From Chloroflexota bacterium (GTDB taxonomy: Bacteria > Chloroflexota > Dehalococcoidia > Lucifugimonadales > Australimonadaceae), in the NCBI GenBank assembly GCA_028874795.1, contig JAPPHT010000070.1:191068-228955 (forward strand): a stretch of DNA of 37,888 bases. The letters run 5' to 3'. Under the pieces are notes generated by a model. The model was not told where the DNA came from. It ran no database searches and worked only from the letters and a program-made list of their open reading frames with translations. Position 1 is the stretch's first letter, and every line of letters begins with the position of its first letter. The position numbers were made by a program, and so were the translations under genes. Shown here piece by piece: positions 25,720 through 32,037 of the stretch.

Positions 25720-26145
25720 ATGTCGATAGCACCAGCAAGCATCAGAGAGTGCCGTAGGGAGGACATCCCCGACGTCCTCGCGCTCTGGGCAACGTCAGGC
25801 GCTTCGAACACTCCCACCGACACTCCTGAGGACGTCGAGCGCGCGGTGTCGGAGGCAGGACTTGAATTCCTCGTGGCGGAGGCGGACGGCGCGGTGGTGG
25901 GGACCATCATGGGCGGCTTCGACGGATGGCGTGGCGCGATCTCCCGGCTCGCGGTTGCGGAGAGCCACCGGCGGCAGGGCATCGGGCGCGCTCTGCTGGA
26001 CGAGGCGATGGCCCGCTTCGCTCGCAACGGGGTCAAGGTGGTCGGCGCGCTCGTCGAGAAGGACCATCCTTGGGCGATGGCGTACTGGGCGTCGGTGGGG
26101 TTCGAGCTCGACGAGCGGTTCGTGTTGTTCAGGCACGGGATGTAG
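25720..26145 (+). CDS. GNAT-family N-acetyltransferase
   Basis: A 141-residue acetyltransferase of the GNAT fold. The acetyl-CoA loop is RRQGIGRALLDEA (motif A, about residues 86-98), preceded by the strand ISRLAVAESH. The C-terminal part WAMAYWASVGFELDERFVLFRHGM carries the usual YxxxGF element. The substrate could be an amino group on a small molecule or protein; nothing in the context decides. A GGGAGGGCG ribosome site precedes ATG 25720. The gene is isolated between two repeat-rich gaps. Confidence 0.88.
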   Translation: MSIAPASIRECRREDIPDVLALWATSGASNTPTDTPEDVERAVSEAGLEFLVAEADGAVVGTIMGGFDGWRGAISRLAVAESHRRQGIGRALLDEAMARFARNGVKVVGALVEKDHPWAMAYWASVGFELDERFVLFRHGM

Positions 26146-26189
26146 TAGTCCCTCGCCGGGCGAGTGAGGTTGCGCATCGCGTAGGACGG

Positions 26190-26305
26190 TACTGCCCACC
26201 CACCCGCCCGGTACGCTGTGGGGGACACCCCCACGCCCCTGGCATAGGGGGTCTCCCCTCTGCACCCCCCAGGGCACCCACGAGGGGCGCCCCTACACCA
26301 GGCAT
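26190..26305 (-). repeat. Family E element, copy 2 (with tail)
   Basis: The minus strand contains the tail (GGGGCGCCCCTCGTGGGTGC), the hairpin GTGGGGG-TGT-CCCCCAC and the G run GGGCGGGTGGGTGGG (26209-26195). This is the only full copy that does not point into a start codon; it points antisense into the end of the GNAT gene. Confidence 0.7.
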
Positions 26306-26393
26306 GACCCCCTCCACGCCCTACCAAGGGCCTCTCACCGCCCGCCGTCCGGGCGGCACCTCCGCGCCACACCATCGCGTGCCCTGCGGGCAC

Positions 26394-26422
26394 CTGGATG
26401 CCAGCCTTCGCTGGCATGACGG
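26394..26422 (-). repeat. Family A palindromic repeat, copy 4 (compensated variant)
   Basis: CTGG, then ATGCCAGC-CTTC-GCTGGCAT and GACGG. Two stem base pairs differ from copies 3 and 5, each changed on both arms, so the stem stays perfect. Confidence 0.75.
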
Positions 26423-26438
26423 AGCGGGACGCTCCGCC

Positions 26439-26518
26439 AACCCTCACCCACGCGCCAAAGCGCGTTGCCCCGTTCGGCAAGTTCAGGGCAGGCTCTCTCC
26501 CCCAGGAGAGGGGTCAGC
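26439..26518 (-). repeat. Family B repeat, copy 7 (inverted, with long spacer)
   Basis: CCCTCACCC, a spacer of about 45 bp, then CTCTCTCCCCCAGGAGAGGG. Same arrangement as copies 5 and 6 but with a longer spacer. Confidence 0.55.
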
Positions 26519-26562
26519 CTCCTCCCACAACCCAGCCTCCCCCTGCGACCTTGACGGCCGCC

Positions 26563-26590
26563 CTGGATTCCCGCCTTCGCGGGAATGACG
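26563..26590 (-). repeat. Family A palindromic repeat, copy 5, at the 3' end of the second epimerase gene
   Basis: CTGG, then ATTCCCGC-CTTC-GCGGGAAT and GACG. It lies 3 nt from the TAA of the minus-strand gene ending at 26594, where a hairpin could end or stabilise the transcript. Confidence 0.75.
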
Positions 26591-26593
26591 AAG

Positions 26594-27559
26594 TTAGAAT
26601 TCTTGGCCGGAGTCGAGCCAGGCGATGTAGTCTGCGACGGCGGCGGGGATGGTGTGGGCGGGGCGCCAGCCGGTCTCGCCGGTGATGCGCTCGTTGTCGA
26701 GGCAGGCGTTGGGTCGGTAGCGGGCGCTGCGCCCGTCCTGCAGTTGGGCGTCGAAGCTGGGTTTGGCGGCGCGGACGGCGTCGAGGAGGTCGGCGGCGGT
26801 GACGGTCTCGCCGCGCCCGATGTTGTAGACGGTGTGCGCGAGCGATGGCGCCAGCTGCAGCGAACGTATCGCCTCAGCCACGTCCGGCGCGTAGGTGATG
26901 TCGAAGGTGTCGCCCGCGAACGGGACGCCGCCGAAGCGCTCGGAGAAGTCCGGCTCGTGGCCCCGGGACGCGGCGTGGCAGAGACGGCTCGGCAGGTTGA
27001 GCATCGAGCGGTAGGTGGGGCCGAAGACGCCGCTGATGCGCATGGAGACGACCTCCATGTCCGTGGTGGCGGCGTAGTTGTTGGCGTAGTTGTGGACGAG
27101 CACCTCCCACGCCTTCTTGAACGCTCCCGGCTGGACACGTCCGGTCAATAGGATGGGCGTCTCCTCGTGGAACGGCCCCTCCGGCAGTTCGGCGAACATC
27201 GCGCCGTTGGACCCCCAGCAGGTGCGCTTAACGCCCGCGGCCCTCGCGCCGTCGAACAGGTGGGAGAGCTTGTCCATGTTGACGCGGATGTCCTCGCCGG
27301 GGTCGGTGGAGGCGCGCCGGTGGAGCGCGAGATGGACGATGCCGTCCGCGTCGTGCCTGCGGGCGACCGCCTCGATAGCGCCGGGCTCATCGAGGTCGCA
27401 CCGTTCGATCGTGAGGCCGTTGCCGACGTGGGGCTGCAGGAACGAGGGCACGCGGGTGCTCTCGTACGACGTAGCGACGACTTGCTCTCCAGCCTCGGCG
27501 AGCGCGCGCACGGTGTGGGAGCCGATGAAGCCGAGGCCGCCGGTGACGATGGTGGTCAT
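26594..27559 (-). CDS. NAD-dependent epimerase/dehydratase-like protein, atypical active site (paralogue 2)
   Basis: A 321-residue extended-SDR protein with NAD motif GGLGFIG and RISGVFGP. It resembles the protein at 23998-24942 along its whole length (for example VVSMRISGVFGP..RSMLNLPSRL against VVSMRIGGIWGP..HSMMNLPSRL), so they are paralogues. The usual YxxxK reads QPGAFKKAWEVLVHNYA: the lysine is kept and the tyrosine position is Pro. Substrate unknown. ATG 27559 follows a strong TAAGGAGACACC ribosome site. The leader carries a family E element, and a family A hairpin abuts the stop. Confidence 0.85.
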   Translation of the reverse strand: MTTIVTGGLGFIGSHTVRALAEAGEQVVATSYESTRVPSFLQPHVGNGLTIERCDLDEPGAIEAVARRHDADGIVHLALHRRASTDPGEDIRVNMDKLSHLFDGARAAGVKRTCWGSNGAMFAELPEGPFHEETPILLTGRVQPGAFKKAWEVLVHNYANNYAATTDMEVVSMRISGVFGPTYRSMLNLPSRLCHAASRGHEPDFSERFGGVPFAGDTFDITYAPDVAEAIRSLQLAPSLAHTVYNIGRGETVTAADLLDAVRAAKPSFDAQLQDGRSARYRPNACLDNERITGETGWRPAHTIPAAVADYIAWLDSGQEF

Positions 27560-27603
27560 AGGTGTCTCCTTACGGACACTTGGGCCGCCGTGCTTCAGAG
27601 CGC

Positions 27604-27715
27604 AGTTCTTCCCACCCACCCGCCCGAACGCTTGTGGGGGACACCCCCACGCCCCCGGCAGGGGGAATCCCCCTCTGCACTCCCCAATAGGGCACCAATG
27701 AGGGCACCCCCTACG
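27604..27715 (-). repeat. Family E element, copy 3, in the leader of the second epimerase gene
   Basis: The minus strand has the GGGGAGTGCAGAGGGGGATT core, the hairpin TGTCCCCCACA with GTGGGGG, and the G run GGGCGGGTGGGTGGG (27625-27611). The G run ends 51 nt before ATG 27559, in sense orientation. Confidence 0.75.
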
Positions 27716-27819
27716 AGTTACGCCAAGTCTCCAGTTGAGTTCGAAAGCCGGAGGCTACCACACAGACCGAATGCGAAAGCACGGATGCCCCGGCGGCGTT
27801 GAAGGGAGAGGATTACCTG

Positions 27820-30800
27820 TCATCCCGCCCTTGCGACCCCCACCGTGAGCGTGACGCCGTCGATCTCGTGCTCCTCGGTGTGGGCTCCGGGTGGGGGAGC
27901 GGCGGCGTGGAGGGCGTCGCTCAGCGTCTCCTGGCGGATGTAGGTCTGTTGGGCCGCAAGGGCAGGCGGGAGAGAACCGCCCTCACCCCCAGCCCCTCTC
28001 CCAGGGGGAGAGGGGGGCCGGATAGTTCCCCCATTCTCCTCCTCTCTGAAGGGCTGCGAGGTTCCCGCCTTCGCGGGAATGACGGAAGGAGGGGCGGGAA
28101 CGACGGAGGGAGGGGCAGGAACGACGGAAGGAGGGGCGGGAACGACGTAGGTGACGATGCGGTCCTCGATCTCGAAGCCGGCGGCCTTGCGCATGTTCTG
28201 GACGCGGTGGACGAACTCGCGCGCCGTGCCCTCCGCCTCCAGTTCGGGCGTGAGCGTGGTGTCGATCCCGATAAGGAGCGCGCCCTCGGACGCGGCAGCG
28301 ACGCCGGGCTTGTCCTCCACCTCGATCTGAAAGTCGCCGGGCTCGAACGTGAAGCCGCCGAGCTCGATGCTGCCGTATCCGCCGGAGCGGAGCGCGGCGG
28401 CGACCGCTGATGCGTCCGCCTCGGCGATGGCCTGCCGGGCCGCGCCCATGTCCGCGCCGAGCCTGGGGCCGAGCACAGGCAGGTTCGGCTTGAGCGTGAA
28501 GTTTGCGAGGGACTCGGGCTCAGCGACCTCCATGGCCTTGACGTTTAGCTCGTCGAGCACCTGCGATTCGATGAGCGGCAGCAGCTCCTCGTCCCCTGGG
28601 CGGGGGCTGACGAGCACGCGGGCGAGGGGCTGGCGCACCTTGACGCCGCTCTTGCTGCGCGCGTTCCGCCCGAGGCTGGCGATGCGCATGGCGAGGCGCA
28701 CCGCACGGTCGAGGCGTTCGTCGGTGAGCGCCGGGTCAGTGTCGGGGAAGGGTTCGAGATGCACACTGGTGGGAGAGCCGGACGGGGTTCCTGCCTGCCC
28801 AGGAACGACGCGCTCTGCTTCCGAGGCTCCTTCGTTCCTCGGCGCGAGGTTGCGGAACATGGCGTCGGCGACGAAGGGAGTCATCGGCGCGGTGAGCTTC
28901 GTGAGGGTATGGAGGCAGGAGTACAGGGTGACGTATGCCCAGGTCTTGTCGTCGTCGTTCTCGGCCTTCCAGAAGCGGCGGCGGCTACGGCGGACGTACC
29001 AGTTGGAGAGGAGGTTCACGAAGTCCTGGATGCGGCGTCCGGCCCCGGTGGCATTGAGCGCGTCCATGTCGTCCGCGACCCGGGCGACGAGGCCGTTGAG
29101 CTCCGAGACGATCCAGCGGTCGAGCTCGTTCGGCGGCGGGGCGGCAAGTGTCGGCTCGCCCACGCGGCCGTCCTTCCAGTACTCGGCGTGGGCGTCGGGG
29201 TCGAAGCCGTCGATGTTGGCGTAGGTGACGTAGAAGCTGTAGGTGTTCCAGAGCGTGAGCAGGAACTGGCGCAGCGTCTCCTTGACGAGGTCCGGGGAGA
29301 AGCGGCGCGCGTCACCCGCGGGCGCGGCGGTGAAGAGGTACCAGCGGAGCGCGTCGGCGCCGTGCTCGTTCATGACGGCCCAGGGGTCGACAACGTTCCC
29401 CTTCGACTTGGACATCTTCTCGCCCTTGCCGTCCAGGATGAGGCCGAGGACGAGGCAGCTCTCGTAGGAGGGCTTGCCCGTGATGAGGGTCGAGAGCGCG
29501 AGCAGGCTGTAGAACCAGCCGCGCGTCTGGTCGACGGCCTCGGTGATGTAATCGGCCGGGAAGAGCGGGCTGGCGATGAGGTCGTCCACGCCGTTGAGCG
29601 TGACCTCCTCGCCGCCGGAGGCCTTGACGGTGACGGGGTAGTCCCACTGCGCGAACGGCATCGCGCCGGAGTCGTACCAAGCGTCGGCTACCTCCGGCAC
29701 GCGGCGCATCGTCCCTCCGCAGCCTGCCTCGGCGCAGCGCAGCTCGACGCGGTCGACGAACGGGCGGTGGAGGTCGAGGCCGTCCAGCAGCGGCCGGGTC
29801 TCGTCAGTCACACGCTCGGCGAGGTCGGCGGTAGAGCCGGCGACGAGCAGGTGCTGCGGATCGCGGTCGCAGCGCCAGATGGGGATAGGGGTCCCCCAGT
29901 AGCGCTCGCGGGAGACGGACCAGTCGACGTTGTTGCGGAGCCACTCGCCGAACCTGCCTTCCTTGATGTGCTCCGGCACCCACTCGATGCCACGGTTGCC
30001 CGCGAGCATCGCGTCCTTCATAGCGGTCGTGCGGATGTACCAGGAGGTCTTGGCGTAGTAGAGGAGGGGCGTGCCGCAGCGCCAGCAGAAGGGGTAGGTG
30101 TGCTTGTAAGGCGAATCGTCGCGGAAGAGCAGCCCGCGGTCGTCGAGGTCGCGTATGAGTTGCTTGTCGGCGTCCTTCACGAACGTTCCCCCGCCGGGGA
30201 AGTCCTCCGCGAGCACTCCGCGGTTGTCGACGGTGTGGACGGTCTCGATGCCGTGCGCCCTGCCGAGTTCGGCGTCCTCCGCGCCGTAGGCGACCGCGCT
30301 GTGCACGATGCCGGTGCCGTCGGCGGTCGATACGAAGTCGGCGGGGAGCACGCGGTGAGCGTGGCCGCGTCGGGCGAGGAAGTCGCCGTAGGGAGCGTCG
30401 TACTCGATGCCGACGAGGTCCGCGCCGGTGCATCGCGCGAGCTCGCGCCAGCCGTCGCCGAGGACGGTCCGCGCCAGCGCCTCGGCGACGATGGCGCGTT
30501 CGCCGTCGTCGTTCTCCGACAGGACGTAGGACACGTCGGGGCCGACCGCCAGCGCGCAGTTCGCGGTGAGCGTCCAGGGCGTCGTCGTCCACGCGATGAA
30601 GGCGGGACGGGGCGCGGTCCAACGTTCACCGTCGTAGCCGAGAGCGGTGAGCGTGTCGACCGATGCGCCGTAAGACATGGACTGGGACTCGCTCGCGGGG
30701 AAGCGGATGTAGATGCTGGGGTCGGGCGTGTCCTCCTGGTAGCCGAGGGCGACCTCGTGGGAGCTGAGGCTGGTGACGCATCGCGGGCAGTGGGGAGTGA

Positions 30801-31353
30801 CCTTGTAGCCTTCGTAGACGAGGCCCTTGTCCCACAGGCGCCTGAACACCCACCACGCCGACTCGATGTAAGAGTTGTTGTACGTGACGTAAGCGTCGGC
30901 CATGTCGAGCCAGACGCCGGCGCGCTCGGTCATGGCCTCCCACTCGCCGACGTAGCGGAAGACGCTCTCGCGGCAGCGGCGGTTGAACTCCTCGATGCCG
31001 AACTCCTCGATCTCCTGCTTGCTGGAGATGCCGAGCTCCTTCTCGATCTCCAGCTCCACGGGCAGGCCGTGGGTGTCCCACCCACCGCGGCGCAAGGGGC
31101 GGAAGCCGCGCATGGTCTTGTAGCGCAGGACCACGTCCTTGAACGAACGGGAGAGCACGTGGTGGATGCCGGGGCTGCCGTTCGCGGTGGGCGGCCCTTC
31201 ATAGAAGACGAAGAGCGGCGCTTCCGCGCGGGCGCGATCGACCTGGTGGAAGAGGTCAGCCTCGCGCCAAGCCTCGAGGACCGAGGACTCCAGTTGCGGG
31301 AAGTCGACCTTGCTGGAGACGGGTTCGTATCGTTTGTTCGCGTTGCTCGTCAT
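27820..31353 (-). CDS. ileS: Isoleucine-tRNA ligase (eukaryote-like type) with in-frame repeat insertions
   Basis: A 1177-residue class I synthetase that charges tRNA-Ile. The HIGH motif is the GIHH form (residues 62-65 in PPTANGSPGIHHVLSRS) and KMSKS is intact near residue 645 (DGKGEKMSKSKGN). The GIHH form and C-terminal region fit the eukaryote-like IleRS group. Unusually, about 60 residues near 1070-1130 (VPAPPSV repeats, VIPAKAGTSQPF, PPSPPGRGAGGEGG) are translated family A and B repeats plus a 21-bp minisatellite. A further family A copy lies near residue 850 (RVVPGQAGTP). The conserved tail YIRQETLSDALH resumes afterwards. ATG 31353 follows CGGAGAACCC. A T-box leader lies upstream. Confidence 0.96.
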   Translation of the reverse strand: MTSNANKRYEPVSSKVDFPQLESSVLEAWREADLFHQVDRARAEAPLFVFYEGPPTANGSPGIHHVLSRSFKDVVLRYKTMRGFRPLRRGGWDTHGLPVELEIEKELGISSKQEIEEFGIEEFNRRCRESVFRYVGEWEAMTERAGVWLDMADAYVTYNNSYIESAWWVFRRLWDKGLVYEGYKVTPHCPRCVTSLSSHEVALGYQEDTPDPSIYIRFPASESQSMSYGASVDTLTALGYDGERWTAPRPAFIAWTTTPWTLTANCALAVGPDVSYVLSENDDGERAIVAEALARTVLGDGWRELARCTGADLVGIEYDAPYGDFLARRGHAHRVLPADFVSTADGTGIVHSAVAYGAEDAELGRAHGIETVHTVDNRGVLAEDFPGGGTFVKDADKQLIRDLDDRGLLFRDDSPYKHTYPFCWRCGTPLLYYAKTSWYIRTTAMKDAMLAGNRGIEWVPEHIKEGRFGEWLRNNVDWSVSRERYWGTPIPIWRCDRDPQHLLVAGSTADLAERVTDETRPLLDGLDLHRPFVDRVELRCAEAGCGGTMRRVPEVADAWYDSGAMPFAQWDYPVTVKASGGEEVTLNGVDDLIASPLFPADYITEAVDQTRGWFYSLLALSTLITGKPSYESCLVLGLILDGKGEKMSKSKGNVVDPWAVMNEHGADALRWYLFTAAPAGDARRFSPDLVKETLRQFLLTLWNTYSFYVTYANIDGFDPDAHAEYWKDGRVGEPTLAAPPPNELDRWIVSELNGLVARVADDMDALNATGAGRRIQDFVNLLSNWYVRRSRRRFWKAENDDDKTWAYVTLYSCLHTLTKLTAPMTPFVADAMFRNLAPRNEGASEAERVVPGQAGTPSGSPTSVHLEPFPDTDPALTDERLDRAVRLAMRIASLGRNARSKSGVKVRQPLARVLVSPRPGDEELLPLIESQVLDELNVKAMEVAEPESLANFTLKPNLPVLGPRLGADMGAARQAIAEADASAVAAALRSGGYGSIELGGFTFEPGDFQIEVEDKPGVAAASEGALLIGIDTTLTPELEAEGTAREFVHRVQNMRKAAGFEIEDRIVTYVVPAPPSVVPAPPSVVPAPPSVIPAKAGTSQPFREEENGGTIRPPSPPGRGAGGEGGSLPPALAAQQTYIRQETLSDALHAAAPPPGAHTEEHEIDGVTLTVGVARAG
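27960..28150 (-). repeat. Composite repeat insertion inside the ileS reading frame
   Basis: In coding order: three 21-bp units (GTCGTTCCCGCCCCTCCTTCC type, 28146-28084), a family A hairpin with its AACCTCGCAGCCCTT flank (28083-28045) and a family B palindrome with its GGGTGAGGGC tail (28018-27979). All are read in frame, with no stop, and interrupt otherwise conserved IleRS sequence. Confidence 0.8.
28786..28810 (-). repeat. Family A repeat, copy 7, inside ileS
   Basis: The minus strand reads CGTCGTTCCTGGGCAGGCAGG followed by AAC, a hairpin GTTCCTG/CAGGAAC with a 6-nt loop. It is translated as part of ERVVPGQAGTPSGSP, where related enzymes have a short linker before SVHL. Confidence 0.6.
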
Positions 31354-31373
31354 GGGTTCTCCGTTCCCGGGCA

Positions 31374-31463
31374 CGTAATCCTTCCCACCCACCCGCCCGG
31401 ACGTTGTGGGGGACACCCCCACACCCCCGACAGGGGGATCTCTCTGCACTCCCCGTCGAGCGG
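31374..31463 (-). repeat. Family E element, copy 4, between the ileS T-box and ileS
   Basis: The minus strand has GACGGGGAGTGCAGAGAGAT, the hairpin TGTGGGGG-TGT-CCCCCACA and the G run GGGCGGGTGGGTGGG (31398-31384). The G run ends 30 nt before ATG 31353. A truncated family B arm lies just upstream at about 31498-31513. Confidence 0.75.
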
Positions 31464-31578
31464 ATGCCGATGGAACCACGCCCAAGGGTTACATCTGGCT
31501 CCTCAGGGAGAGGGAATCAGACACCTCGCTCCCCCTTCATCAAGAGTCAGGTCTCTCCGTGAGTCGGCTCTCCTTCCG

Positions 31579-31868
31579 AATAAGAAAACGCCCGACCGCG
31601 CACCGGCGGACGGACGTTGCCGTGGTACCACCACCATTCCCGCGCGCTTCAGCGCACGGGCACTTCGTGACCTCGCGCCACGCACGGATGCGGGCGGAAG
31701 GCTGCCGCTGTAACGGGCGGACGGCCCGTCCGCGCCTACTGGCCCCGTGGGGGAGCGTTCGGGCGGCGGCTCAGGAGGGATATTCGGCAGGTCGCGCGCA
31801 CCGGCTCGCACCGTACCCGGCTCGCTCTGCGCGCGGTGGCCCGCGTACTCGTCTCCGTCGCAGCCTGT
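31579..31868 (-). promoter_or_regulatory. T-box riboswitch (Ile specifier) in the ileS leader
   Basis: On the minus strand the leader has stem I elements GACGAGTACGCGG, CAGAGCGAGCC and GGTGCGAGCCGG, then the specifier region GAATATCCCTCCTGAG, where ATC (31781-31779) is an Ile codon. Next come a stem III hairpin (GCGGACGG/CCGTCCGC with CCGTTAC) and the T-box GGTGGTACCACGG (31632-31620). A terminator stem CGTCCG-T-CCGC/GCGG-T-CGGGCG (31616-31589) is followed by TTTTCTTATT. Uncharged tRNA-Ile should stabilise the antiterminator and switch ileS on. The switch lies about 225 nt upstream of ileS because repeats intervene. Confidence 0.85.
31589..31616 (-). terminator. T-box-controlled intrinsic terminator
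   Basis: Six plus four base pairs (one T-T mismatch between them, one G-T wobble) with a 6-nt loop, followed on the minus strand by TTTTCTTATT. Its 5' arm overlaps the CCGTCC bases needed by the antiterminator, as expected for a T-box. Confidence 0.8.
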
Positions 31869-31874
31869 CATCCG

Positions 31875-31904
31875 ATGGTAGCGCCGGAAGCGCGCGGGCG
31901 TCAA
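31875..31904 (-). promoter_or_regulatory. Predicted promoter of the ileS T-box transcript
   Basis: Minus-strand TTGACG (31904-31899), 18-bp spacer and TACCAT (31880-31875). The predicted start near 31868 places the T-box stem I at the very 5' end of the RNA. Confidence 0.65.
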
Positions 31905-31905
31905 A

Positions 31906-31944
31906 CGCCCGCAACCGCACCAGCCGCAGGTGCGGTTGCGGGCG
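31906..31944. promoter_or_regulatory. Perfect 15-bp inverted repeat between divergent promoters
   Basis: CGCCCGCAACCGCAC (31906-31920) and GTGCGGTTGCGGGCG (31930-31944) are separated by 9 bp. The repeat starts 2 bp from the ileS -35 box and ends 9 bp before the greA-like gene's -35 box. It could be an operator for both promoters. Confidence 0.55.
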
Positions 31945-31952
31945 CATTCGCG

Positions 31953-31982
31953 TTGACGCTCCCTCAAACGCGCCCGTACAAT
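31953..31982 (+). promoter_or_regulatory. Predicted promoter of the greA-like/pyrD unit
   Basis: TTGACG (31953-31958), 18-bp spacer and TACAAT (31977-31982). The predicted start near 31989 leaves about 48 nt before the TTG start at 32038. Confidence 0.65.
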
Positions 31983-32037
31983 CGCAATAGCGCCGTCTGC
32001 CCATCATGCAGCGGACATGCAGGGAGAAGGTCCAGCC

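Noticed and set aside
27713-27770. tRNA-like string GTTCGAA..GGCTACCA
   Set aside because: No T-stem pairing around TTCGAA and no acceptor or anticodon arm can be drawn.
28759-31713. Long plus-strand open frame (984 codons) opposite ileS
   Set aside because: Antisense of a clearly conserved IleRS; composition is Val/Glu/Arg repetitive and lacks motifs.
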